From Gammaproteobacteria bacterium (lineage in GTDB: Bacteria > Pseudomonadota > Gammaproteobacteria > Arenicellales > Poriferihabitantaceae), in contig JAHEGU010000013.1 in the NCBI GenBank assembly GCA_024644945.1, forward strand, positions 25,641 through 66,242: DNA of 40,602 bases, given 5' to 3'. The position numbers and the translations under genes are program-made. Positions 14,779 to 23,021 of the stretch are shown here, one piece after another (within the stretch, counting starts at the first letter, position 1; every line of letters starts with the position of its first letter). The notes below the pieces were generated by a model. The model saw only the letters and a list, made by a program, of their open reading frames with translations. It searched no databases and was not told the origin of the DNA.

Positions 14779-16631
14779 CCGGGTAACGAGAATTTCTGTC
14801 TGACTTCGTCAGTGACCTGTCCGTCTGCAGTCCAGCCTCTGAGCTGGTAGTACTCTGGCAACATCTGGTCCAGGTTGCATACCTGACCTTCTGTCGGCGC
14901 TGCTTTGGAAGCCTCTTTCAGCAGGCGTTCGGGAAGATTGTCATCGGCACCGCTCAGGCCTGCCTTGATGTTGTAGTCCCGCTCCAGATTCCAGATTCTT
15001 TCCCCTGCTTCGACCAGACGATCTACTGTCCAGTCTCCTTCACAAGCCGCGTCCATTTGCGGTGCCATATTGTCAAGGGTCCAGGCAAATGTGGTGAATA
15101 CACATAATCCCATAGAGTCCACTGCAGCGGTAGCATCCTGAAATGCTTTTACCAGGCCAGCCTTACCTTCTGTGACGGCCGGGTCGGTTTTTTCCGGGAT
15201 ACCCAGCACTTCAGAAGCAACAGTGTAGCTCCGCAGGTGACAGGCACCGCGGTTTGAAGTGGCATAGGTCAGTCCCATGCCCTGAATCCCACGAGGGTCA
15301 TAAGCGGGAAACTCTTGCCCTTTTACCGTCATTGACAGCTCAGGATGGCCATACTTCTCACACAACCTCTTGGAACCGAGGCCCAAATCAGCACCAAAAC
15401 CTTCTCCGGTAGCGACCCTCTCGGCACACCATACAAGCGCTTCAGCAGAGCCGAATTTTAATTCTACGCCGTCGGTTTGTTCTTTGGTGATCACTCCTTT
15501 TTCGTACAACTCCATTGCCGCAGCAACTGTAGCACCAAAAGAAATAGGATCCATACCGTCTTCATTACAGACGAAGTTTACATAGGTCACCGCATCAAGA
15601 TCGTCGACACCGGTATCTGCGCCCATAGCCCAAGCTGCCTCATACTCAAGCCCACCTGAGTTACCCCAATATTCGGGCTTATTCTCGATTGAAAAGTGAG
15701 TGCGGTCGACAGTAGAAATGCGGCCACAGGCAATGGTGCATCCAAAACACGCTGCGTTGGTGGTCAGGTTCGGTTTACCATCACTTTTACGAGGCTCAAG
15801 CATGGCTTCGCCTGAAATATTGTGCGCGCCCTCAAACTGGCTCAGCTGCATGTTCTTAGCCGGCAACGCCCCGATTTCGTTGATAACGTTCATCAGAACC
15901 TGGGTGCCTAGAGCGGGAAGCCCCTGTCCGGTAACAGCGTTTTCCGCCAGCACCTGTTTTTCCTCCGCCACACTCTTCATAAATCGTGCAGGGTCTTTAA
16001 TATTGCCGACACCCCGGGTTCCGCGAACAGCCACCGCTTTAAGGTTTTTCGAGGCCATTACGGTTCCAACACCAGAACGACCCGCGGCGCGATGCAAGTC
16101 ATTGATTATCGCAGAGTAAAGGCACCCTGCTTCGGCTGATCGCCCGACAGCCGCCACCCGGGTTTGCGGGTCGCCACTTTTCTCATGTATCAATTTGTCA
16201 GTTTCCCATACGGATTTACCCCATAAGTCGTCGGCGGGGACCAGTTCCGCATTTTCATTGATAATGTTTAGCATCACTGGAGAGGGCGACTTTCCCTCAA
16301 ATATGATCATGTCCCAACCGGCTGATTTAAGCTCTGCACCCAAAAACCCACCTGAATTCGAACAGGCGATCGCCCCAGTTAGCGGACTTTTGGTGATCAC
16401 CGAATAACGGCCCGCAGTGGATACTGCGGTACCCGTCAACGGGCCAGTGGCAAAAATCAATTTATTATCCGGGCCCAGCGCATCGCAATCCGGATCAGTT
16501 TCAGCAACCATGTATCGGGTCGCAAGGCCGCGCTGACCGATATATTCGGCGGCCCAGTCCATATTAAGCGGCTCTTCGTTTACGCTACCTTCAGTAAGGT
16601 TTACACGCAGTACTTTCTTGGTCCAAGTCAT
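14775..16631 (-). CDS. aorB: Tungsten-type aldehyde (ferredoxin) oxidoreductase, large subunit
   Basis: Catalytic subunit oxidising aldehydes to carboxylic acids (reversible in some relatives), with a bis-pyranopterin tungsten centre and one [4Fe-4S] cluster. The 618-aa length fits the AOR family. Cluster cysteines are Cys295, Cys298 and Cys302 (AACFGCTIACGR) with Cys510 (DSMGLCVF). Other signatures are TAVSTAGRYSVITKSPLTG (residues 68-86), GLEYEAAWAMG with the conserved glutamates, and YATSNRGACHLR near residues 456-467. The AGGAGG ribosome-binding site lies 8 bp before the ATG. Flanking genes for a four-cluster ferredoxin and a flavoprotein place it in the bacterial AorABC group rather than the archaeal stand-alone type. 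Metal choice (W or Mo) and substrate cannot be told from sequence. Confidence 0.92.
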   Translation of the reverse strand: MTWTKKVLRVNLTEGSVNEEPLNMDWAAEYIGQRGLATRYMVAETDPDCDALGPDNKLIFATGPLTGTAVSTAGRYSVITKSPLTGAIACSNSGGFLGAELKSAGWDMIIFEGKSPSPVMLNIINENAELVPADDLWGKSVWETDKLIHEKSGDPQTRVAAVGRSAEAGCLYSAIINDLHRAAGRSGVGTVMASKNLKAVAVRGTRGVGNIKDPARFMKSVAEEKQVLAENAVTGQGLPALGTQVLMNVINEIGALPAKNMQLSQFEGAHNISGEAMLEPRKSDGKPNLTTNAACFGCTIACGRISTVDRTHFSIENKPEYWGNSGGLEYEAAWAMGADTGVDDLDAVTYVNFVCNEDGMDPISFGATVAAAMELYEKGVITKEQTDGVELKFGSAEALVWCAERVATGEGFGADLGLGSKRLCEKYGHPELSMTVKGQEFPAYDPRGIQGMGLTYATSNRGACHLRSYTVASEVLGIPEKTDPAVTEGKAGLVKAFQDATAAVDSMGLCVFTTFAWTLDNMAPQMDAACEGDWTVDRLVEAGERIWNLERDYNIKAGLSGADDNLPERLLKEASKAAPTEGQVCNLDQMLPEYYQLRGWTADGQVTDEVRQKFSLPG

Positions 16632-16643
16632 TTGCCTATCCTC

Positions 16644-17120
16644 CTAGGTCGTCGCCTGTGCGTTATCAGTCTTGCTCGCCCAGGCACGCATTTTATCGAG
16701 ACCGGTGGCACTGGCATCGACATAGGTTATGGCTTGAGTCGGACATGCGGTGGCACAAGCCGGATCGCCACCACAGAGATCACATTTGACGACCTTTCCG
16801 GTATCGACATTGTAATTCACGGTACCGAACGGGCAAGCGATGGTGCAAACCTTGCATCCAACACAGGTCTGTTCATTTACCTCCATGGCGCCAGTAGTGA
16901 AGTTCATCTTAATTGCATCCACTGGGCAGGCCTGCATACACCAGGCTTCATCGCACTGAGTGCAGGTATAGGGAACGAAACGACCCTCTTCGTGAAATGT
17001 GAATACCTTAATTCTGGATTTCGCCGGATTGAAATTACCCTCATTCTCAAAGGAACAGGCCATTTCACATTGCAGACACCCTGTGCACTTTTCCGGGTCG
17101 ATGGTGAGTGATCTTTGCAT
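16644..17120 (-). CDS. aorA: Four-cluster ferredoxin subunit of the aldehyde oxidoreductase
   Basis: A 158-aa polyferredoxin with exactly sixteen cysteines in four groups: residues 12/15/18/22, 53/56/61/65, 86/89/92/96 and 113/116/122/126, which should hold four [4Fe-4S] clusters. The architecture matches the DmsB/HycB-like electron-transfer subunits and AorA of the Aromatoleum enzyme, which stacks into filaments along its Fe-S chain (known for that relative, not shown here). It is the first gene of the operon, with a strong AGGAG site 6 bp before the ATG, and the tungsten subunit starts 12 bp downstream. Confidence 0.88.
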   Translation of the reverse strand: MQRSLTIDPEKCTGCLQCEMACSFENEGNFNPAKSRIKVFTFHEEGRFVPYTCTQCDEAWCMQACPVDAIKMNFTTGAMEVNEQTCVGCKVCTIACPFGTVNYNVDTGKVVKCDLCGGDPACATACPTQAITYVDASATGLDKMRAWASKTDNAQATT

Positions 17121-17205
17121 TTTTATCTCCTACTTATGATGTTTCGAACAAATCAGCGTGCTACAGGCGGATGAGTAGCACTGAAATAATGTACGCAGGA
17201 TCGAA

Positions 17206-17234
17206 AACATATCACTTTGGGGGGTATGCCACAA
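17206..17234 (-). promoter_or_regulatory. Candidate promoter of the aor operon
   Basis: Minus-strand -35 TTGTGG (17229-17234) and -10 TATGTT (17206-17211) with 17-bp spacing, about 85 bp upstream of the aorA ATG. Each hexamer matches consensus at about four of six positions; the spacing is ideal. The 230-bp gap between aorA and apaG shows nothing else. Confidence 0.4.
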
Positions 17235-17350
17235 GTAACTTTTAGGTTGCCATGGGTAAGGAAGCTGCTCGAATGTTTCACTTTAGACAAGACCACTCAC
17301 AAACCTCCACCCGACTTGAAACTAATCACACTATCGGATGTAATCCGCCC

Positions 17351-17728
17351 ATGAACCGAGCACAACAAATCACTGTCACCGTGACGCCTGAGTACCTCAA
17401 GGAACAATCCAAGCCAGATGAAGATCAGTACGTATTTGCTTACACGGTGATGATGGAAAACACCGGCACGGTGCCGGCCAAGCTGCTGACCCGTCATTGG
17501 ATAATCACCGATGCGGAGGGGAAATCACAGGAAGTACGGGGCCCTGGGGTGGTCGGAGAGCACCCGCATCTGCAACCTGGTGAGAGTTTCGAATACACCA
17601 GTGGCGCCATCTTACCGACACCGGTCGGCACAATGATGGGCAGTTATCAAATGAGGGATGACGAGGGAGGTCTCTTTGACGCCACCATTCCCGCCTTTAC
17701 GCTATCAGCTGAAGTCGTATTCCATTAG
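17351..17728 (+). CDS. apaG: ApaG domain protein
   Basis: A 125-aa ApaG (DUF525) protein, a fibronectin-III-like fold, the same length as E. coli ApaG. It has the hallmark YVFAYTVMMENTGTVPAKLLTRHWIITDAEG segment (quoted here as its start, YVFAYTV, and end, WIITDAEG), the VRGPGVVGEHPHLQPGE block, and FEYTSGAILPTPVGTMMG. The ATG at 17351 (MNRAQQ) is chosen over an in-frame ATG at 17252 because it gives the family length. ApaG is linked to diadenosine tetraphosphate metabolism through its usual neighbour apaH, which is absent here. The gene stands alone, divergent from the aor operon and convergent with folKP. Confidence 0.92.
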   Translation: MNRAQQITVTVTPEYLKEQSKPDEDQYVFAYTVMMENTGTVPAKLLTRHWIITDAEGKSQEVRGPGVVGEHPHLQPGESFEYTSGAILPTPVGTMMGSYQMRDDEGGLFDATIPAFTLSAEVVFH

Positions 17729-17796
17729 ACCGCGGCACCTTTCCAGTCATCCCTTTCCGGGGACGTCTCTAATGAGGGGCACCAGGGTATTTAGGT

Positions 17797-19071
17797 TTAC
17801 TGTTTTTGAATATGAGACCATGCACGGTAAGCCCGCTGATGAATAAACGGGTGATGGACGCGGATGATGTCTACTCCCTGCTCACACAATGCTAATGAAA
17901 TTCCCAGAGTCTCCAGATCGCGCTGACCAGCTGGCCGATCTGTCAGCGCCGACATAAATGATTTTCGCGAATGTCCGAGCAGTAGCCGCATACCCGAATT
18001 TCTTAGATCCTTGCAGTTCGACATCAACTCATAGGCCTGGATCGAGGTCTTACCAAACCCGATTCCAGGATCAACAATCATCCGATTAAGGTCGATTCCA
18101 TGGTTAAGCCAGGAGCTAACCTTAGTGTCCATCCATTCTTTAAGTTGCGCTACCGCAGGTCGATCACTGGGCAGCAGCACTTGCGGGTCTACCGGCACAG
18201 ACATCGCATGCATCGCGACCACCTGACAATTTGAATCCCGCGCTAGAGCAACCATAGCGGGATCGTTAAGACCAGTTACATCGTTAATGATGTCAATGCC
18301 TGCTTCGATTCCTTTTTCAATTATCCCGGGGCGCTGACTATCCAAAGAAACTAATGGGCGAACATGGCTACCTGAAATCCGATCTTTAATCATTTCCAGA
18401 ACGGGCTGCAACCGGTGCCATTCCGTATTTTCATCAATCCGTTCAGCATTGGGACGTGTAGACTCGGCCCCGAGATCGATGATTTGAATGTTCTCTTTAA
18501 AGAGCTTATCCAAGTGCGTCCCGAGCTGATCCTGATCCGTCCAGCTGTCCCCGTCTGAAAACGAATCTGGTGTCACGTTCACGATTCCCATCCACAGCGG
18601 AATGTTCCTGCGCCCCTGACTTAATTCAAATATTGTCTTGCCGAGACCGGGTATTCGCAGATCCGGCCGAATATGCAGTAAAGGAGTGATTACAAAATCC
18701 CGCTCCGCAATACTTGGATGGGGAATGGTCAACGTATCGCTTTCATGACGATGCTCGTGCCACACTAATATATCGATATCAACTGTTCGCGGCGACCATT
18801 TAGGGCCTGGTTGGCGACCAAGCTCTGTTTCTATAGCCTTCGCTACTGCAAGCCCATGTCCAGGTGTCCAATCTGTATCACCTGCAACGACCAGATTTAG
18901 GAATGGCTTGTTCCAGGATGGATCGGCCTGTTCCGGCAGCATGGCGGGCGATTCGACCAAGGGCGAGACTTTTTCAAGCCGAAATCCTTCAGCCACCAGT
19001 TTATCGATAGCATTGACTAGATGTTGTTTTCGGTCCCCCTGATTGGATCCCAGACCGAGATATACGGTCAC
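17797..19071 (-). CDS. folKP: Fused HPPK-DHPS: hydroxymethyldihydropterin pyrophosphokinase / dihydropteroate synthase
   Basis: A 424-aa bifunctional folate enzyme. Residues about 1-155 are HPPK (FolK): MTVYLGLGSNQGDR at the start and GRQPGPKWSPRTVDIDIL at 85-102, which holds the Mg-binding Asp pair. Residues about 158-424 are DHPS (FolP): LWMGIVNVTPDSFSDGD, DLGAESTRPNA, INDVTG, DPGIGFGK and LLGHSRKSF, all substrate-loop or binding motifs. Both halves look intact. The GTG start at 19069-19071 overlaps the argE stop by 4 bp. In most bacteria FolK and FolP are separate; fused forms are known in eukaryotes and in Francisella. It should make 7,8-dihydropteroate from the hydroxymethyl pterin and pABA. 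Confidence 0.93.
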   Translation of the reverse strand: MTVYLGLGSNQGDRKQHLVNAIDKLVAEGFRLEKVSPLVESPAMLPEQADPSWNKPFLNLVVAGDTDWTPGHGLAVAKAIETELGRQPGPKWSPRTVDIDILVWHEHRHESDTLTIPHPSIAERDFVITPLLHIRPDLRIPGLGKTIFELSQGRRNIPLWMGIVNVTPDSFSDGDSWTDQDQLGTHLDKLFKENIQIIDLGAESTRPNAERIDENTEWHRLQPVLEMIKDRISGSHVRPLVSLDSQRPGIIEKGIEAGIDIINDVTGLNDPAMVALARDSNCQVVAMHAMSVPVDPQVLLPSDRPAVAQLKEWMDTKVSSWLNHGIDLNRMIVDPGIGFGKTSIQAYELMSNCKDLRNSGMRLLLGHSRKSFMSALTDRPAGQRDLETLGISLALCEQGVDIIRVHHPFIHQRAYRAWSHIQKQ

Positions 19072-20252
19072 AGCAGTTGTTCTTTCGCCAATGTATCGAT
19101 CAGTGTATCGATAAACTGTTCTGCCTTACGAAGCTGGGAAAGATCAACAAATTCATCCGGTTTGTGCGCCTGCTCGATACTGCCGGGCCCGCATACTACG
19201 GTTGGTATTCCTGCAGCCTGAAAATGTCCTCCTTCAGTACCATAGCTGACCTTTCCTGGTTTTCGATGGTCATCGAGAATATCTGCCACCAGCCTTATCA
19301 CTGGTGCCGACGGGTCAGTGTCCATTCCAGGGTATTCCGCCACATCCTGCCAGTCAAACCCAGCCTCAGCCGCTATGGCCTGCATCGTGGGTTCAAGCTC
19401 CCGCGTAAATTGCTCCACCTGTTGAAAAATTGGCAGTACCGGATGATCTGGTAGATTTCGGATTTCGAAGTCAAACCGACAAGATTCGGGTATGATGTTG
19501 TTGGCTGTACCTCCACGAATCACACCACAATGCAGAGTCGTATAAGGCGGATCAAACTGTTGATCGAATGGCCCTTGGTGACGGATCTTTTCTGCCATTT
19601 GATCCACATGGTTAATGGTTTTTGCCGCTGCAGTAATTGCATTAACACCCTGATGAACCAGAGACGAGTGGGCCGCTTTACCGGTGACGTGACATCTCTT
19701 GAACAGCATACCCTTGTGCGCTCGGATAACCTGCATACTAGTGGGCTCGCCGATAATGCAGGCCCTGGGTTGAATCTCACGTTTCTTCAGCTCCTCTATT
19801 AATCCCGTCACGCCGACACAACCGACTTCCTCATCATAGGAGAATGCCAGATGCACTGGAACGGGCAGTTCAGCATCCAGGATACTTCGGCATTTCGACA
19901 AGCACACCGCAATAAAACCCTTCATGTCGCAGCTGCCTCGACCGAAAAGACGTCCATCCTTGATCTCTATTTTAAATGGGTCGGTTGACCAGTTCTGGCC
20001 ATCCACTGGCACCACGTCCGTATGCCCAGATAACACTATGCCGGAAGAGGAATCGTTGCCCAAAGTCGCAAAAAGGTTGGCTTTTGTACGCTCAGGATTC
20101 CAGGTCAATTCCGACTCAACTGCGAAACCATCGAGATATTCCTGTATATACTCGATCAGAGCCAGGTTCGAGTTGCGACTGGTGGTATCAAAGCCAATCA
20201 GATCCGACAATAAATTAATTACCGCATTATCGGGTTTTGTCATCACATTCAT
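19068..20252 (-). CDS. argE: Acetylornithine deacetylase (M20 family)
   Basis: Zinc-dependent deacetylase that releases ornithine from N-acetylornithine in arginine synthesis. About 394 aa from the ATG at 20250-20252; a longer frame to 20312 would run into the promoter of the divergent MOSC gene. Family motifs include SGHTDVVPVDGQNWSTDPF (first metal His and Asp), GRGSCDMKGFIA (bridging Asp), YDEEVGCVGV (catalytic Glu pair), GEPT, and SYGTEGGHFQAAGIPTVVCG near the C-terminus. The ArgE-type GTEGG motif favours ArgE over DapE. It is cotranscribed with folKP. An unusual linear-pathway enzyme if the organism also has ArgJ, which cannot be judged here. Confidence 0.88.
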   Translation of the reverse strand: MNVMTKPDNAVINLLSDLIGFDTTSRNSNLALIEYIQEYLDGFAVESELTWNPERTKANLFATLGNDSSSGIVLSGHTDVVPVDGQNWSTDPFKIEIKDGRLFGRGSCDMKGFIAVCLSKCRSILDAELPVPVHLAFSYDEEVGCVGVTGLIEELKKREIQPRACIIGEPTSMQVIRAHKGMLFKRCHVTGKAAHSSLVHQGVNAITAAAKTINHVDQMAEKIRHQGPFDQQFDPPYTTLHCGVIRGGTANNIIPESCRFDFEIRNLPDHPVLPIFQQVEQFTRELEPTMQAIAAEAGFDWQDVAEYPGMDTDPSAPVIRLVADILDDHRKPGKVSYGTEGGHFQAAGIPTVVCGPGSIEQAHKPDEFVDLSQLRKAEQFIDTLIDTLAKEQLL

Positions 20253-20311
20253 GACAAAGAGTGTCGCATAGTTATATCCTTGAAAACCAGATTGATCCAG
20301 TAATATACACA

Positions 20312-21112
20312 ATGCCTATTGCCATCTCCGCTATCAATATCTACCCGGTTAAATCCCTGGGAGGTATATCTGTTGCTTCAGCAAACCTTGGTTACGCCGG
20401 GCTAGATCATGATCGGGCCTGGATGGTAGTGAAACCAGATGGGCAGTTCATAACCCAGCGAACCCATCCACAGATGGCACTTGTAAATGCAGATATTGAG
20501 CAAGATCAGCTGATTCTGAATTCATTCGGCATGGAATCTCATCGGGTGCCTGTCGCCGACACCACGATGAATCGACTTCATTCAGAAGTCTGGGGCGACA
20601 AGGTTTATGCACTCGATACTGGAGACGCTTCTGCTCAGTGGCTCAGCCAGGCGCTGGATGAAGAATGTCGTTTGGTGGCCTTCCCATCCAATGAGATTAG
20701 AGCCTGCGATCCTCAGAGGTCTAAATCAAGTGATCACACTCGCTTTGCCGATGGCTTTCCTTTACTGATTTTGTCTGAGGCCTCACTGACAGATCTCAAT
20801 AACAGACTTGAAATCCCGGTCGGAATGGAACGCTTCCGTCCGAATATTGTTGTCAAAGGGTGCCTTGCATTTGCAGAGGATGGCTGGAGCACAATAGAAA
20901 TAAACGGACTTCCGGTGCGCATTGTCGATACCTGTCCACGCTGCTCCGTACCCACCGTTGATCCTGCAACCGGTGCGCTTACTGGTCCTGAACCCATTCA
21001 TACACTCTCTACTTACCGCGAACGAGATGGTGAAGTATTTTTCGGCGTCAACGCAGCGCCGGATCAAGAAGGATTGGTATCAATCGGCGATTCAGTAAAT
21101 CTAATCGACTAG
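20312..21112 (+). CDS. MOSC domain-containing molybdenum-cofactor protein (YcbX/mARC-like)
   Basis: A 266-aa protein with an N-terminal MOSC beta-barrel (AISAINIYPVKSLGGISV, then LDHDRAWMVVKPDGQFITQR) and a C-terminal MOSC domain, as in YcbX and mitochondrial mARC, which reduce N-hydroxylated compounds using a Mo-pterin. The probable Mo-ligand cysteine lies in CPRCSVPTVDPATG, aligned with the mARC motif. The C-terminal [2Fe-2S] ferredoxin domain of E. coli YcbX is absent, so electrons must come from a separate protein. The ATG at 20312 is the natural MOSC start, giving a short divergent promoter region with argE. Its nearness to pterin and Mo/W genes may be chance. Confidence 0.88.
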   Translation: MPIAISAINIYPVKSLGGISVASANLGYAGLDHDRAWMVVKPDGQFITQRTHPQMALVNADIEQDQLILNSFGMESHRVPVADTTMNRLHSEVWGDKVYALDTGDASAQWLSQALDEECRLVAFPSNEIRACDPQRSKSSDHTRFADGFPLLILSEASLTDLNNRLEIPVGMERFRPNIVVKGCLAFAEDGWSTIEINGLPVRIVDTCPRCSVPTVDPATGALTGPEPIHTLSTYRERDGEVFFGVNAAPDQEGLVSIGDSVNLID

Positions 21113-21146
21113 AATAATTAAACTGGAAAGTATCCTCGGACTGCAG

Positions 21147-21460
21147 TTACTTCGAGGCAATTTGTTCGAGCTTTTTGGCACGTATCTCCCGACCATTTAA
21201 ACCACCGTCTTTGATAGAACCGCCTTAAGCCACAAACATTAACTGACAGTAGTACGCCACCAGCATATTTAACGTTAGTGCCATAAGTCTGGTTGATCTG
21301 ACCCAGATAACCCCCCACGTTTGTATGACAACCGGGCACAGCGTTACGATCATATCCGTACGTGATCACACGCCGACTCCGCTGAGATCATGTAGTTAGA
21401 CGCTGATGCATTGCGTTAAGATGAACAGCCAGGATAAAAGGAATACGCTTTAGTCGCCAT
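21147..21460 (-). pseudogene. Decayed hdrB-like (CCG-domain) gene
   Basis: Read from an ATG at 21458-21460, the minus strand gives MATKAYSFYPGCSS, then a TAA, then RNASASNYMISAES, which is the FYPGC N-terminus of heterodisulfide-reductase B-like proteins. After about 35 codons the sequence jumps to a segment reading TDMIVTLCPV, then, one base out of frame, CHTNVGGYLGQINQTYG and KYAGGVLLS, and after another shift GGLNGREIRAKKLEQIASK and a stop. Together these are the two ends of an HdrB: the start, and the last CxxC(H) motif with its tail. The middle, roughly 170 residues, is missing. One nonsense codon, two frameshifts and an internal deletion make it a pseudogene. Which Hdr system (for example the sulfur-oxidising sHdr type) is inference. 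Confidence 0.72.
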
Positions 21461-21532
21461 TTAAATAACCCAAACCTTTAAACTTGGGGCTAACCCCCAT
21501 AAACTCTCGCTTCCATACTTCGACCCGCCGTC

Positions 21533-22342
21533 ATGAGTAACGACACATCTCTGAACGAGTATCTGATAACTCAAGAACCGTATTACGCCGCGCAGAGCAA
21601 CGAAATTGAGCTATTTGAAGCAGCCTATCAAAACAACATCCCGATATTACTGAAAGGACCCACTGGTTGTGGAAAAACACGTTTTATGGAGCACATGGCC
21701 TGGCGCCTGAAACGCCCCCTCATTACTGTATCCTGCCATGATGACCTGACTGCCGCGGATCTAGTTGGTCGATATTTGATTGTGGGCGGAGAAACACGTT
21801 GGGCAGATGGCCCACTGGCCAGGGCGGTACGCGGCGGCGGGATTTGTTACCTTGACGAAATTGTCGAGGCACGCAAAGACACCACGGTTGTGATCCATCC
21901 TCTGGCAGATGACAGACGGGTTCTACCGATCGAGAAGACCGGTGAACTACTTTTAGCGGAAGATAGTTTTTGTCTTGCGATTTCCTACAACCCTGGCTAC
22001 CAGAGTGTCCTCAAGGATTTAAAGCAAAGTACCCGACAACGATTTGTCTCTATTGAGTTCGATTATCCGGAAGCGGACCTGGAAACGGAAATAATTACCA
22101 ATGAATCCGGCCTCGATAAAGAACTTGCGGCAAGACTGGTAAAGTATGCCGGCATGACCCGTAACCTTAAAGGCAGCGGCCTTGAGGAAGGGGCCAGTAC
22201 CCGACTTTTAGTGCACGCCGCCAAATTGATGAACTCGGGCATCGATCCTCGCTCTGCCTGCCGAGGAGCAATTTCGGAAACCTTGACGGACGATCCAGAT
22301 ATGCTCAAAGCAATAAATGAGCTAAGCGCCTCTTTGTTTTAA
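21533..22342 (+). CDS. cbbQ: CbbQ/NirQ/NorQ-type MoxR AAA+ ATPase
   Basis: A 269-aa AAA+ ATPase of the CbbQ/NorQ/NirQ family, which with a VWA-domain partner (CbbO/NorD) activates metal- or substrate-inhibited enzymes such as RuBisCO or nitric oxide reductase. Visible motifs are Walker A GPTGCGKT (42-49), Walker B ICYLDE (104-109), and the family-typical DDLTAADLVGRYLI and AISYNPGYQSVLKDLK, with a short CbbQ C-terminal domain. It is followed after 13 bp by rpiA, a pentose-phosphate/Calvin-cycle enzyme, which slightly favours a RuBisCO-activase role. No RuBisCO, CbbO or Nor gene is in the window, so NorQ or NirQ remains possible. Confidence 0.85.
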   Translation: MSNDTSLNEYLITQEPYYAAQSNEIELFEAAYQNNIPILLKGPTGCGKTRFMEHMAWRLKRPLITVSCHDDLTAADLVGRYLIVGGETRWADGPLARAVRGGGICYLDEIVEARKDTTVVIHPLADDRRVLPIEKTGELLLAEDSFCLAISYNPGYQSVLKDLKQSTRQRFVSIEFDYPEADLETEIITNESGLDKELAARLVKYAGMTRNLKGSGLEEGASTRLLVHAAKLMNSGIDPRSACRGAISETLTDDPDMLKAINELSASLF

Positions 22343-22355
22343 CATTTAAATTAAT

Positions 22356-23021
22356 ATGAATCAGAACCCCAGTGAAAAGCAAAAACAGGCCGCTGCAGAG
22401 GCAGCGATCAACTATATTGAAAACGGAGACATCGTTGGCGTTGGAACTGGATCGACCGCAAATTACTTTATCGATAACCTGGCAAAGATAAAAGGCAGAA
22501 TCGATGGTGCGGTAGCCAGTTCGGATGCCAGCGCCGCCAGGCTGAGTCGCCATGGTATCGAGGTCATGGATCTAAACAATGCAGGCCCTTTGCGTGTGTA
22601 TGTAGATGGCGCGGATGAAGCAACTCGCCATATGCACCTGATCAAGGGAGGGGGCGGCGCGTTGACCAGAGAGAAAATTGTCGCTGAAGCCTCCGAAAAG
22701 TTTGTGTGTATAGCCGATCACAGTAAACTGGTTGGACGCCTTGGAAGCTTTCCCCTGCCCGTGGAAGTCATCCCCATGGCTCGAAGTATGGTCGCCAGGG
22801 CGCTCACTCGCCTAGGTGGACAGCCCCAATTACGCACAGGGTTTTCTACAGATAACGGCAACATAATTCTAGATGTCCATCATCTTGATATCCTCAATCC
22901 AGTCGAGATGGAGCAGCAGATCAATCAAATACCTGGGGTGGTGACCGTTGGATTGTTTGCCCGCCGTGGCGCGGATATTTTACTAATCGGTGGACAATCT
23001 GGTGTGGAAACGCTTAGCTGA
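22356..23021 (+). CDS. rpiA: Ribose-5-phosphate isomerase A
   Basis: Interconverts ribose 5-phosphate and ribulose 5-phosphate in the pentose phosphate and Calvin cycles. The 221-aa product has the usual RpiA length and motifs: [13 protein letters not shown] (phosphate-binding loop), [37 protein letters not shown] (here only its parts VDGADE and [12 protein letters not shown] are diagnostic, with catalytic Asp and Glu), and the [12 protein letters not shown] motif. It is 13 bp downstream of cbbQ and overlaps the lipoprotein gene, so the three appear cotranscribed. Confidence 0.95.
   Translation: MNQNPSEKQKQAAAEAAINYIENGDIVGVGTGSTANYFIDNLAKIKGRIDGAVASSDASAARLSRHGIEVMDLNNAGPLRVYVDGADEATRHMHLIKGGGGALTREKIVAEASEKFVCIADHSKLVGRLGSFPLPVEVIPMARSMVARALTRLGGQPQLRTGFSTDNGNIILDVHHLDILNPVEMEQQINQIPGVVTVGLFARRGADILLIGGQSGVETLS

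Noticed and set aside
17252-17350. An N-terminal extension of ApaG from the ATG at 17252
   Set aside because: It would add 33 residues with no counterpart in ApaG proteins; the ATG at 17351 gives the exact family length.
21118-21369. An 83-codon minus-strand ORF between the MOSC gene and cbbQ
   Set aside because: The frame is only a piece of the decayed hdrB-like gene: it leaves the homologous frame at both ends, and better HdrB-like sequence continues in the other frames.
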